Below, in pieces: positions 37,208-48,002 of a DNA stretch of 64,000 nucleotides. Made by a program: the position numbers and the translations under genes. The notes under the pieces are model-generated. The model was not told the origin of the DNA and searched no databases. It was given only the letters and a program-made list of their open reading frames with translations. The DNA is from Lactifluus volemus (taxonomy: Eukaryota; Basidiomycota; Agaricomycetes; Russulales; Russulaceae). How positions within the stretch are numbered: the first letter of the stretch is position 1; each line of letters begins with the position of its first letter. Where the stretch lies: positions 2,108,001 through 2,172,000 of the forward strand of contig WTXI01000001.1 in assembly GCA_022376515.1 (NCBI GenBank), read 5' to 3'.

Positions 37208-38580
37208 CTAAGTGGACGTATCTGCACACGGAAATAAGTGCCGGGAACGGTGTTGAAGGTCACTCGCAGACTCACAATAGTAATACTCATCGATGAGTGG
37301 CATCCAGTCACGCAGGAATGAACCTAAAATGTTCAATAAAGGCCATTGGGCACTACTATCTGCCAGTGCTTCCAATTTTGGTCTATAAAAGCGAGCATTC
37401 AGCATCAAGGGAACATAGAAATAACGTAAAGAGACCACACCGTGTCCAGGTTTCCCAAATCGAGCCCCGGAGAAGATACCAGAGCAGATCGCGATCCCTC
37501 CGAGCATACTCCTGGCGTTCAAGAGTGGACGAGTGTGAGGGTGTACGACGCAGATTACGCGACAGAAGCTCGAGGACAAGGGAAACCACGAGCGGCCTGC
37601 TTGATTTGCGTTCTCGGTCAGACGAGAGGAGAAGTACTAGAGAAGTATCAGTCAGAAGCAAAGTTAGAAGACAGGAGATCTGACCATAAATGAGTGGTCT
37701 TAGGATATATATGCTCTCGGCGACCCACTCTCGAGGAGATAGTAGTGGTTTAATGAGTGACATGGGGTGTTTTACAGACGACGTTGTCAACACCTTGGAA
37801 ATGAGAAAATCCTCGATCACAGTGGTCTTGTTAGTAGGAGGCGGTGCGGTAAGGAGTGGGTGGGGTGGCAATGGCTCATGGTTATTTCGTAAATGCTCTG
37901 GAGTTGCTGGAGGGGACGAGCCCAAAGAGGACGAAACAAGAGTTGGTGATGAGTGGGTAGAAGAAGGTGGTACGTTCTCTGGGTCGATGTCACGTTCAGG
38001 GATAGGTGGTGACACTAATGGTCGACGCGTGATATTCAAAAGGATAAATTTGAGCACAGCCCTACGATAGATACGGATGTGAGAAATCGAGGTGATGAGA
38101 CTTTCGACTCGCACTTACTTGACTGCCTCTAAGACTACAATTGCCCTCCACCGGTTCTTTGCAGTGACCTTCCTCCGAAGCGCCATCTCGAGGAGAAGTT
38201 CAACAAACCGGATAAGCTCAAGATTTCTTGCGATCCATCTATAACGACCATGAGTGTCAGCCCATGTACGGGTAAATCGTGAGTGTAGGCTTGGGGGGAG
38301 GAGGGACTTGTATTTTGGTTCGCTCTCGGTTGCTCTAGAGAGCAGAGTGTCGTGGTACAAGCTCAAGGCATTGAGCGAAGCAGACACTGATATAAACCAG
38401 GTAAAGAAAGGGTCACTACGGAGATAGAGGAACAGACTGACAGGCTTCGGATACGAGTTCAGCGTCTTTGAAACGACCCGGAAGCAACCAGGTAACCGAA
38501 CGAAGAGTTGATTCGAGGGAGGAGATTGTGGAAACGTTCTGAATTAGAAAAGACTCATAACGAGCGAGAGCCGAAGACAT
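37208..38580 (-). CDS. PEX16: Peroxisomal membrane biogenesis protein PEX16
   Basis: PEX16 is an integral peroxisomal membrane protein needed to insert other peroxisomal membrane proteins. The ATG at 38580 begins MSSALARYESFLIQNVSTISSLESTLRSVTWLLPGRF, a typical N-terminus; GRFKDAE is a family hallmark. The next exons give LSLYHDTLL, GRYRWIARNLELIRFVELLLEMAL and KNRWRAIVVLEAVK, then AVLKFILLNITRRPLVSPPIPERD. A variable Pro/Ser-rich insert (about 37810-37980) precedes WVAESIYILRPLIY. SRPLVVSLVLELLSRNLRR and LLWYLLRGSIWETWTRPKLE follow. The C-terminus is LLNILGSFLRDWMPLIDEYYYY plus a few residues, with a TAG at 37208-37210 after a last intron (about 37215-37277). It appears complete. Confidence 0.93.
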
Positions 38581-38992
38581 TGGATGTGAGTTGGGAGTGG
38601 GCGGGAACAGAGTGGGGGACGCTCTCTGAGAGTGAGTTTGCCAGCAGCACCTACAAGTGACCGGCGACCCCGTGGCCACACGGTCCGTTCCGGAGACTCC
38701 CCATGTGATAAAACTTTGGTTCAACACAGATACCTGTACAATACGATTCAGAGGCAGGGCACCCCCTACAGGTCGATAATAAAAACACCTTTTTAAACGT
38801 ACTACAAAGAATTACAATGAGTATCACATAAGGCCAGCCACGAGGCAAAATTTATTCTCAAATTTGGCAACCTCAACGATGGCTCTTGAGCTGCCTCCAC
38901 CACACCGCCTGCCATCCGCGCGCCGCGGGTGTACAGCAAACTAACCTCATTTCTGTATATTTACGAGGGCACATCTCCTCTGATTCACCAAC
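38581..38992. promoter_or_regulatory. Divergent promoter region of PEX16 and the coiled-coil protein
   Basis: 412 bp between divergent start codons. No clear TATA element or known motif; the role follows from gene orientation. Confidence 0.45.
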
Positions 38993-40690
38993 ATGTCTAC
39001 CACTCGCCAAGAACACGCGACCTTGGCTTATTATCAACCCAGCCCTGTCCGAGGTCAACTCGAGCCTTACGAACCTCAATCACGGCCGGGGTGGCGTTAT
39101 CTTCAATGTACCGATACTCCCAACGAACTCAAGGTGTGCCACACATCAACGTTTAATTCCCTTCTCATCCTCCTTCCAGGTCTTGCTGCCCCCCAAAACT
39201 GCCCTCCTTTACAGCCAACTTCTCCAGCTCGAGGTTTCTCAGTTGGCAATGGGTAGGAATGCAGATTGGGACCGCATCCTCCACATACGACACCTCAAAG
39301 ACCGTATGATACGCAAGTGTCAACGTTTGTCACGCACGGCGCACACCCCTGGCACGACCCCCGCTGCCTTTCGTATTGTCCACGCCCCACCCGACTTCCG
39401 TTTGAAGGAGATGGAGCGCTGGTTGCGCGACCAGGTCTCGCGCCGCAAGGGAACGAAGGAGGTTCGCCGCCAACCCTCTGCGGAAACAGCCAACACGCAG
39501 TCTCAGTCCTCGCAACGAGCCTACACTCAAACACAACCCACTTCTCGCGCGCCCCAAACACCCCGTGTATCCACGTCTGCGACTCCAGTACAACGTATAT
39601 CATCAACTCGCCTACCCGCTGGAGTCAGGCGACAGGGTTCGGGCTCCTCGCGTAGCTCAAATTATGGCGACTCACGGGCATCCACCGAGTCACCACGCCA
39701 ACGGCCTACTGCCTATACTCAAAATCTCCCACCGCGCAGTCCTTACCTGTCCCCCGTTGAGGAGCGGTCGGAGACACCCCAACCTTCCACCCCCCTCACG
39801 TACGTCGACACGCCCCAAATTGCTGTTGAAGAAGCCACGTCTTCCAGTCCCCCAACAGGGCGTGAGGACGCTGTCTCTCCAGTTCCGCTCCCGCATCTTT
39901 ACCGCCCGCCGAGCATGCTCGCGCCGATGGCCGAGATGGCTGCTGCCATGCTCTCGGAACCTGTGCCAGTCCCACTGGTGCAAGAGATGCCTGAGCCCCT
40001 CGTCGAGTCATTCCTACCCTCAGAGCTGCCGGTGGGCATGCCGCAGCCCTCGGTGCCCATCGACCCCGCTTTCGACCCAGACCAGTCCGTGGCCGGACCA
40101 TCGCGTCCTCTGCTCGTGCGGCGACGCAGCAGCCTCAGGCAAGGCGGTGGGCGCTCCAGCGCGAATGGCACACCGAAAGTGGTGTCGTGGGCCATGGATC
40201 GTGATTGGGCAGACTACATGACCAAGTTTGATCACGTCGTGTACGCGGCCGAGTTTGCTGGTTCGTCCCATTTTCTCCCTTCACTCCTCTCCACGTGTTG
40301 TCGAATTTTGATATGTCGGCCCTCCCGGCTCAGGCGATGAACTCGAGGAAGCCCGCAAGAAGTTTCAAGAAGAGATATCCGGCGTGCAGATACTGCGTAC
40401 GACCATCGCGAGCGCCCTTGAACGTTTACGCCTCGAGTCAGATTCATTGCAGCGCGAGGAGGCTGCCTTACGTGCTCATGAGGAGCGCGTAGTTGCAAGC
40501 TTTGACCGTTTACGGCAAAAGGAAGTGAGTTACAAAGAAAGAGGTAAGAAAATAAGCTCCTATCTCGTCATTTTCCGCTGGCCCTCTGACGAATTTTTTT
40601 TGTCTTTAACAAGTGCAAGCCGTCGTCGACGAAAGTAAGCGTGCTGTCCTAGCTGCCGATAACAGACGTGAGAGCACTGGACATAGCTAA
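38993..40690 (+). CDS. Conserved protein with disordered middle and C-terminal coiled coil
   Basis: Not recognised as a named family. The ATG at 38993 gives MSTTRQEHATLAYYQPS...RPGWRYLQCTDTPNELK. An intron (39133 to about 39178) leads to VLLPPKTALLYSQLLQLEVSQLAMGRNADWDRILHIRHLKDRM, a probably folded helical segment. A long Ser/Thr/Pro/Arg-rich disordered stretch follows (39340-40150). The segment WADYMTKFDHVVYAAEFAG and, after an intron at about 40262-40332, ELEEARKKFQEEISGVQILRTTIASALERLRLE form a predicted amphipathic coiled coil that runs to about 40530. A last intron joins a short QAVVDESKRAVLAADNRRE end, TAA at 40688-40690. It could be a scaffold or cytoskeletal protein; that is a guess from composition. 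Confidence 0.68.
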
Positions 40691-40692
40691 GT

Positions 40693-41152
40693 GGTTACAC
40701 TTCTTGCGTCATCCACAAGAACATATGAACAACACATCCTATCGTATTCTATTTCGTATTGAGTGCTGTGGGTTACATGGAATAAATAAAGGACATGATT
40801 GGTCTCCCCAAGTCCAAAGTTCTGCATCCCAACATTTCTAAGCTCCCAAAGCTCCACTGTGCTAGTACCAGGGTGAAGAGCATAAATGTGTCTATCCAAC
40901 TCTATTGTTGATAGTTGTTCTGCTGCATGAGATAGGTTGCAGTTCATTCCCCCACAAAATGTGTGAATTCACACATGAATGGGTTGTTTCCTTACTACAA
41001 GCTACAGATTCATATTTCTTGTTCCTGGCTCCTCAGGCCCAGTACGCACAGTCACGACAGATATGGCTAGTGCAAGAAGAATGCCTACAAAGCGTTTGCC
41101 GATGATTCGGAATCCAGTGGATAACGAGACATGTTACGACTTCTTGCGTCAA
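40693..41152. repeat. CpG-free insertion-like segment with short flanking direct repeats
   Basis: A block of 288 bp (40757-41044) has no CpG. Near-identical direct repeats lie outside it: GTTACACTTCTTGCGTCAT at 40694-40712 and GTTACGACTTCTTGCGTCAA at 41133-41152. The layout suggests an old insertion with a target duplication, or a duplication of the 3' end of the preceding gene, later methylated and decayed. No coding potential. Confidence 0.4.
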
Positions 41153-41883
41153 TCATGATGACTCCTATATGAAACGTTAAACTAATTCAATTTTTCGATT
41201 TCAAGGTGTTCAGGTTCGCAACTAACCCCGCGGGCACTTTTAAGTTCCAAAGAGGTTGGACCCTGGATGATGAAAGGTCTGGTTCGTGCTTGACGTTATG
41301 CCCGAGGATCGGGCCTTTAATGTTATGTACACAGATGTCTTCATTTACGGGATTAAGGATCAGCACAGTTGTACATTCTGGAATAACCCTTCCGCAGCGT
41401 TCTGGCGGCATCCGAGTCAATACGAGCGACGGACGCTGTCACAGATGCATGGAATATAAATGCTTCGTAACTCACCTCGCCTGTACACGTGCCGCTGCCA
41501 GGCCATAATGCATGCAGGGCTGGGCTAGACAAATTTGGGACATGTCACCTGCACAAGTCTTGCAGTGAGGTATGACGATTAGTTTTTTTAAAAACAAAAC
41601 CGACCCCGTTTTTTTGGCTGAATATAACAGACAGAGTCCCCCCCTTTGCAGTTAGATGGTGTACCAGTGTCGGGGAAGAATTGTTGAACACGTTACATGA
41701 AACGTTCACTTTTAGTGTATGCTGCACATGGAGCAACCAACTAAAAAAGCGAGTTTCCAGTTGGAGATACAAAAAAAAGGGCAGCTCCTCGCCCCACGTC
41801 CCCCACTCCCTCGTTTTTCTTTTTCTCTTCTCGGTCTTCCAGATAATCCGTCGCCGGTTCCCCCGGTTGCTGCGCCTCAATAT
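41153..41883. other. Intergenic region upstream of the TMEM97-like gene
   Basis: 731 bp with low coding potential. A-rich and T-rich runs near 41583-41600 and 41769-41777. It presumably carries the TMEM97-like promoter. Confidence 0.4.
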
Positions 41884-42860
41884 TATGACGAAATCTATTG
41901 TGACCGCTCGCAGACCTCTGACTTCTCGACCGATGGATCTATTTTATTGCGTTTTCTTCTTGGTACGTATTATGGTCTCCAACTACCCTCACTCCTCTAC
42001 GGCAGACAAGTACCCTATGAAAATTTTTGCTCGCCGCAGTCTGACGAGAGCATCACACTAAATATTCAATTTTCTCTTCTAAGTTATCTATCTTCTACAC
42101 TGGCAGGCGGCCCGATCGCTGACGTCCGCTGAAACCGGATCCTTTTTTAAATTTTTTTTTTGATCGTAGATCCACATACCGAGCATACTGCTCGTAGACT
42201 GTCAAGTGATATCGCCCAAACGACTCGTGCCAGGGTTCGTACAGTCCATCATCCCATGGTACGTACGCCTGTTCGGGGACCCCATCATAGGCGGTACCAT
42301 GGGCCTCTTCGCCAATGGATCTGAGCTTGCGTGGTTCAAGTCATTCATCTACCTCCAAATGTGCGTCACCCTCCCTCGCCCTCTCGTACCCTATCCCCCA
42401 ATCCCATCCCACTCCGTTCTGTCTAGCCCCTACCATCTCTGACTGACAACCTGTGATGCGACGCGCGCGCGTGCTGGCAGTCTATTTCAGCTTCCCGTTC
42501 TCTTCCTCGGCGCTCATGCGCTCTGGCTTGGTGAGTCTATGCAAACTTCTGGCACCTAGTTTTTGCCTATCGTGATTTTCAGACTCGCGAGGAATATACG
42601 GTCTCCTTGTCCTGTATGGCACAGCCACCTGTATGATCGCGCTTCCATGTATCGCGACCATCATAAATATTCCTACGACATCCGACATGACTATTTCACG
42701 AAACGCCATCTCTATCACCCCTGCACAGCGCATCCTACTTCTCTCTATTTACGTGCCATTTTTTGTGATTCCACTATACCTTGCTATCGATATGGCCAGT
42801 CGACTGCAGCAATTGGCATCCACAGAGATTCATGCCTGCGAGGGTTCCAAGCAAGACTGA
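41884..42860 (+). CDS. TMEM97/EXPERA-domain membrane protein (sigma-2 receptor-like)
   Basis: A four-helix endoplasmic-reticulum membrane protein with an EXPERA domain, the family of TMEM97 and EBP, linked to sterol handling. The ATG at 41884 gives MTKSIVTARRPLTSRPMDLFYCVFFL. An intron of 207 bp (41963-42169) precedes IHIPSILLVDCQVISPKRLVPGFVQSIIPWYVRLFGDPIIGG, then SELAWFKSFIYLQ; the D before PIIGG and the hydrophobic spacing fit EXPERA. Introns at about 42360-42481 and 42531-42584 lead to FPVLFLGAHALWL and GIYGLLVLYGTATCMIALPCIATI. The last exon has NAISITPAQRILLLSIYVPFFVIPLYLAIDM and a TGA at 42858-42860. A decayed partial copy lies 1 kb downstream. Confidence 0.85.
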
Positions 42861-43914
42861 CAATGGACCTCACTCGAAGCTAGCACCGTTTCCTCTTTGC
42901 ATAATTATAGGAGTCCATTTCTAATCATAACTTACTTACGGCAATCTATGCCAAAAATGCAGCGATATAAAGCTCCTGGAAAGGGAGCGTAAATTAAAAC
43001 CAGAATCGATCCCATCGAAATTTCGGGCGACGATATTTCCATTCCTAATCGCCGGGGGCGAAAGGGGGAAACGATAGATACCTCATGACTTTTGCGACGT
43101 TCGCCTCAAGAATTTGCCTGGGGCTATCATCATCGGTAAACGGCTCCGCCTTGGCTTGGTTGAAGGAAGCACTTAGACTGGGATGCCGAAATGAATGATG
43201 TGCGCTGGCAGACTCTCAAAGACATTCGTCCGTCTCCAAAGCTGGCCGCCTTCGGGCGGCCGCACTATATGTTTTCCAACAATCTCTGATATCCGACTCC
43301 TTGTCCCATCCCCGGATAACATCCTCGTAACACTGTAACACCCCCGGGCCAATCAAGTCTCCACAACGTCGCTGTGCGCTGCGCAATATTCTCTGCGGTA
43401 TCTGGAAAGGAACGGCGGCTCCACATTGGGCCTTGGATGTCCTCCGAGTCACAGGTGGGTCCGGAAATCGGGACACCCGCAGCGACCCTCGCTCTCGCAG
43501 GTCTTATCCTGCTTCCTCCTCCTCCTCCTCCGTGTATATGCAACGGATCACGCCGGTGTACTTGGGCATGTTGGCCGGGACCGCGGCTCTCGGGGCCAAT
43601 ATCGAAGCCCACGAAGTTTAGCCCGACTCTCCCCTTGCTCTCTTGCTGGTCATCCTGGCCAAGTTAGTCTGCGGTTCTCCACGTGCTAATTGAGCACTTT
43701 TGGCTTCTCTGGAACTTTGGGGATGACGTTTACTTGTTGCTCCCCTTGTTTGCGACGAGGTCGAGGGGGGAGATTGGATGGTAGTACCAACAGGGCTTGA
43801 TCGTAGTTACTAGTATGCCAGTGACACTGCAAGCCAGATGCTTCACACCTGAGCCAGATTTTGAGACAAGCTTGACAAGTGGTCATCAACTAGCTGCATC
43901 TAAGAAGAACAAGG
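42861..43914. other. Gene-poor region between the TMEM97-like gene and its decayed copy
   Basis: About 1 kb. Overlapping open frames of 85-115 codons at 43216-43667 on both strands are GC-rich and contain a CCTCCTCCTCCTCC microsatellite near 43513-43528. I do not recognise any product. A small + strand frame near 43530-43620 (QRITPVYLGMLAGTAALGANIEAHEV) looks membrane-like but I cannot place it. Confidence 0.35.
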
Positions 43915-43996
43915 TCTGATCACAGACCTGAGCTTGCATGGTTAAAGTCATACATCTACCTCCAAATGTATGTTACCCTCATGTGCCCCTTCCTCA

Positions 43997-44163
43997 GGAG
44001 CAAGATGCCAAAAGAAGCCACAATTGCACCAGAACCTGCCAAGTTCCAAGAGGTGATTGCATCACAGGTTGTCAGTAAGTAGAGATAGATGGGACACATG
44101 CAATCACCCCTTGGAACTTGGCAGATTCTGGTGCAATAGTTGTTGCTTTTGGCATCTTGCTCC
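43997..44163. repeat. Inverted repeat H1, derived from the SLC35F-like last exon
   Basis: Left arm 43997-44062 and right arm 44098-44163 are each 66 bp and are reverse complements with about seven mismatches; the spacer is 35 bp. Both arms resemble the exon at about 22108-22172: the right arm forward, encoding ITPWNLADSGAIVVAFGILLHDD, and the left arm in reverse, encoding ITSWNLAGSGAIVASFGILL. So two copies of one exon lie head to head. A transcript would fold into a long hairpin. Confidence 0.85.
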
Positions 44164-44172
44164 ATGATGATA

Positions 44173-44323
44173 CAACCACTTACTCTATAGCCATTCTGAC
44201 CAGTGCCACCAAAGCACATAATAATCTTCTGTGTTGCTGGTGACCCCATTATGATTAAGCAACACAGAAGATAATCATGTGCTTTGATGGCACTGGTCAG
44301 GATGGCTATAGGATAAGTGGTTG
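44173..44323. repeat. Inverted repeat H2
   Basis: Left arm 44173-44238 and right arm 44258-44323, each 66 bp, are reverse complements with roughly six mismatches around a 19-bp spacer. The arms contain CAACCACTTA...CAGTGCCA...CTTCTGTGTTGCT. I cannot tie them to a gene in this window. Confidence 0.85.
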
Positions 44324-44383
44324 TTTTATTACCATGGCTATATTTGATGTGTAGACAGCATGAATTGTTGGGTGACTCCAATA

Positions 44384-44749
44384 TGAAGCTTTATATGGTT
44401 TGACAGGAGGAATCAAGAAAATCTATTCTATTATCAGGTAATTGATATCTATTTCAATTTTCATTTCATTAGTATATTCACTAAGCTCCCCAATTGCTCA
44501 ATTCCCCTTTTAACAACATTTTGGAGAAATTATTCAGATTTGTGGGATCAAGCAATTGTATCATGATTCTCAAATAACATCCTTGAAGGGTATAAATTTT
44601 GAAAACATTGAGCAATTAAGGAGCTTAGTGAATACACCAACACAGGCTGTAGTACATGTCAATGAAATGAAATTTGAAATAGACATCAATTACCTGATAA
44701 TAGAATAGAATTTCTTGATTCCTCCTGTCAAACTGTGTATAAAGCTTCA
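44384..44749. repeat. Inverted repeat H3
   Basis: Left arm 44384-44501 and right arm 44608-44749 are reverse complements over about 118 bp, with few mismatches and one extra stretch of about 22 bp in the right arm (near 44632-44655). The spacer is 106 bp. Shared core strings include TTTGACAGGAGGAATCAAGA and TATTATCAGGTAATTGAT. Confidence 0.85.
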
Positions 44750-45227
44750 GGATATACTTATTGGTACCCATGCCAGCTTGTCTTGCATTTTTTCTGCTCA
44801 TTGTGTAGGTTGATTGTCAGAGATATTTGTGGAGGTTCAGCCCCAGGGGCAAGCCAGGGGGTAGCAAATATTCCATATTATATATTTCTCTGCACTGGAT
44901 GATCCAGGAGTTGGTAGAAACCAGTTACCATCATCTATTTTGCACAGATCTACAAGCCACGAGGAATATACAACCTCCTTGTGCTTCTGTGCATCGACTA
45001 TCACAAATACCATCCATAGCCATCTCACGAAACGCCTAGCGCATCCTGCCAGTGCTTCAAGCAGGACCCACTTTGTGATTCACTCTACTTGCGATTAATG
45101 TGACCTGTCGACTACAGCACAGGAATCTGCCCTCAAGAGCCCCAGCAATCATAAGAGTAGGCTTGTGGGACGAGGAATCAATCTATATAGAGCGCTTTAC
45201 GTAACATTTAATTGTCGTACCAGCGGT

Positions 45228-47655
45228 TCATCGTTTGCTGGCCGCTTTCTGCCCAGCCTTCACCCACCAGTACCTCACTAAGCCCAGGGAAAGGACCTGG
45301 ATCATTACGGTAAGCACGCAGACCAAAGCGAAGAGCCAGAATTCTCCGTCGTAAAGGTTCGTGGGCTGCCGGACGTTCACTGTGAGTGCGCCTATAGACA
45401 TTCACCATGTTGGCCAGTACACAAATATACGAAAAGTGTCGACATACCGTAGAGCACCTGTGGTGGCAATGATACTGCATGAACGAGCATAAGTATAAGT
45501 ATATTAGAGTCAATCTTCATACGAGTTTTCACGAGGTTGGAGCGCAACATTTGTAGGTACGTCGGACGCCATCGCCTAGCACTCGTTCAAAGTGTGTCAG
45601 CGACTGCTGTAAAGCGAGGATATGGTCTGCAGCAAAGTAATCAGTTCATATGCCATACACGGTGCCTTTGCTTTGTTCGGGCTGACCTTGAACGTCGCCG
45701 AAATAAATCACGAGTTCCGCGTCGTCACCAGCAGCTAGGCCATCTGGGATCAGCAGTCGCTTGCGGATTCCTGCCAAGACCTCAGGTTTGGTTGCCAACA
45801 CACGCGCCACAGATGTGACCAACCGCCTGGCTCGTGCCATGTGGTGTATACCGAAGGAAGGACGGGTAACGCTCGATATGATGCGGGGTTCCGTTCTCAA
45901 ACAGAAGCAGATCAAGTGGGAAAAGGCACGGCGCACGCGCCGCCATACGAGCCTAAAGTCCAGCTTGGGAGGCGAAACCCTAACGGATGCTTGCTTTTCG
46001 TTAGCGAAGGGGCTTGAAGAGGCCTTCTCCTCGGCTGGCAGGTCCTTCAACTCTTGCAGAAATTCCACGGGATTAACAGGCGAGGTAGACATCGGGGTCT
46101 TCTCGTCATAGATGGTGGCCTCCATGGCCGCAACATGTTCTTCAATCTCTTTCACGAAAGGAAATAACGAATCGACGACAGAGTCGAGTATTCCGTGGGC
46201 GATCCAAGCTAGGGGTAGCGTAAAGTGTCAGATATCAGAGGAAAGTGGAGGTACTGACAAGTCAGGGCATACCAGATGATCTGCGAGTGGTTTGTGCTGC
46301 GGTTTGGAGCCTTCCTCGGACACGATTGAGATGCTCTGCAAAAAGTCAACAATACGCATAAATTTTACGAGAAAATTTGTACCTGAGATATTTGAAAAGT
46401 GGAACTACTGTGCTGTCAGTAAAAGTTGAATATAGGTATATGTATGACTACAACTCACGGTGCATATGCCATGTCGGAATACAACAAGGTATATATTAAA
46501 CTCAATTACACTGCCATGGACCGAAAGCTGGGAGCTCCCTGCCTTCTGACAGACGACATCAAACTGCGCAGGGGCAGACAAGGATTCGACCGCACGGAAG
46601 ATGATAAAATAATAACCGAGCTTTGGAAACAGTTCTAATTTTTCGCGCGGTTCCTGCTGTAGGATGTCTTCTAGTGTCAAGGGATGAAGATGTAGCAGCT
46701 TTACCTCGGGTTAGCTCTAGTACCGACAAGAAGCGAAAGGGGGTCTGCTCACCTTGCCCAGCGCCTTCATATCTTCCCACGACGGACTTGCGACGTCTAG
46801 CCACCAAGCCTGCTGTGGGTTTCCCGGATCCAAATCTCTCGGAGATGGGATCGTGAGTTGCGGTGGGTTCGGCGAAGCTGCAACGAATGAAAGTTTATGT
46901 TTCCCCTTTTCTTCCTTACGCGAAGTGATGCCTGGCTCGGCACGAGACGCGTTGCTAGGTTCCCCCTCGGAGGAAGGACCCTGCGGGGGATGAAGATTGT
47001 GTAAATAGTGGGGTTGGTCAAGTTCTGCACTCTGTGCGCGTGCATGGTGTCTGGAACGATGGGGCTTGTCGTATTTTCGCAGCACTGACTCCAGGTGTGG
47101 GAGCATCTGGTCCAGAGAGAAGGTGCGCACGATTTGCTCAGCCTCGTCAATAGGCTCTTCACCCTGCAAGGGATGTAAAGGAGGAATATAGAGATTAAAC
47201 TCGCGAGGGACAATCCGACGGAGCTCCCGCGCCCTTAGGCGCGCAGCAACTGCTCGCTCAGACTGTATACGGTGCTGGATGTCTGCAAAGCTGGGAGGGC
47301 GACGCTTGCGACGCGTGGACTTGTTGGCAGTACGGAAGGACGAGCGGGAAGATGTCGAGGAAGAAGCTGAATCGAGGGAGGACGATGAGTCTGCCCAATT
47401 TGTGCGCGCCCAGCGAGTGATCGCACGTTCCAAGCGAGTTGCAAGGGCCCCAATCCGTCTGCCAGCATGATGGACAGAGTTGGATGACACGGTGGATAAG
47501 GAGGTTTGAGAGGCTATCGGGTCTTGCTTTAATGATTGGGGCGTCGGTTGAGTGTGGTCTGGAGTGGGAGTATCATGGTGGAAGAATTCCTTATCGTTGA
47601 TAAAAATATTCGGAGGGGTATCCTGGAGAGAGGAAAGTCGAAAGGAATGATCCAT
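45228..47655 (-). CDS. CorA-type divalent metal transporter, with an apparent frameshift
   Basis: A membrane transporter of the CorA/MRS2/ALR superfamily. The ATG at 47655 opens a long Ser/Pro/Arg-rich cytosolic N-terminus (47000-47655) typical of fungal plasma-membrane or vacuolar members. The core begins at WWLDVASPSWEDMKALGK, spliced to LHPLTLEDILQQEPREKLELFPKLGYYFIIFR, the CorA hallmark. The helical stalk includes WIAHGILDSVVDSLFPFVKEIEEHV and ILALQQSLTHFERVLG. The segment TYLQMLRSNLVKTRMKIDSN lies in the -1 frame at about 45561-45575. After an intron (about 45389-45438), GALTVNVRQPTN and helix WLFALVCVLTVMIQVLSLGLVRYWW end at a TGA at 45228-45230. GALTVNV replaces the usual GMN pore motif. 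Confidence 0.82.
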
Positions 47656-48002
47656 AGTGAGCAGAACGGGCCGTCACAAGGAGGAGGAAGAGAGATGGAG
47701 GCGAAGCCATGAGAAAGAAAAAGCGAGTAATTTAGTGGTCAGTTTTTATCACGCAAATCAGCACGACGCAATTTCCCCTCGCACGTGCCTTAACCTCGCC
47801 CTGCCCCTGGCCGCCATTTTTCCGAGCATTATCGTTACATTGCGAATATTGTATCGTTATTTGAGACAAGTAGCTACCTCCACGATCGACAGAGTGAACA
47901 AAATAGAACCTAACATCACAGAGACCAATACATAACATATCACATCATAAAACGTGGGACCCAAGTGGAAAAGGAATCATAACCTTGCACAAAGATGGGT
48001 TG
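47656..48002. other. Intergenic: CorA upstream region
   Basis: 347 bp with the presumed CorA promoter and the 3' flank of the next gene. Nothing coding was recognised. Confidence 0.45.

Larger units (their letters stand above)
43915..45130 (+). pseudogene. Decayed partial copy of the TMEM97-like gene, interrupted by hairpins
   Basis: Two separated pieces match the intact gene at 41884-42860. The piece at 43921-43977 copies 42320-42375 (the SELAWFKSFIYLQ exon end and the start of its intron). The piece at about 44950-45130 copies parts of 42590-42860, sharing for example CGAGGAATATAC, CTCACGAAACGCC-like and GCGCATCCT strings and the region before the stop. The differences in the first piece include CG to CA or TG at GCTTGCGTGG (now GCTTGCATGG) and at the donor GTGCGTCACC (now GTATGTTACC). 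About 970 bp of foreign sequence, including three hairpins, lies between the pieces. No open frame survives. Confidence 0.65.

Noticed and set aside
38886..40340. A 484-codon open frame reading into the coiled-coil gene from 38886
   Set aside because: Its first third is the wrong frame of exon 1 and passes through an intron without a stop. The ATG at 38993 with a GT-AG intron gives a better N-terminus.
43216..43667. Overlapping 85-115 codon frames on both strands
   Set aside because: Open in several frames because the region is GC-rich. I recognise no protein and see no splice structure.
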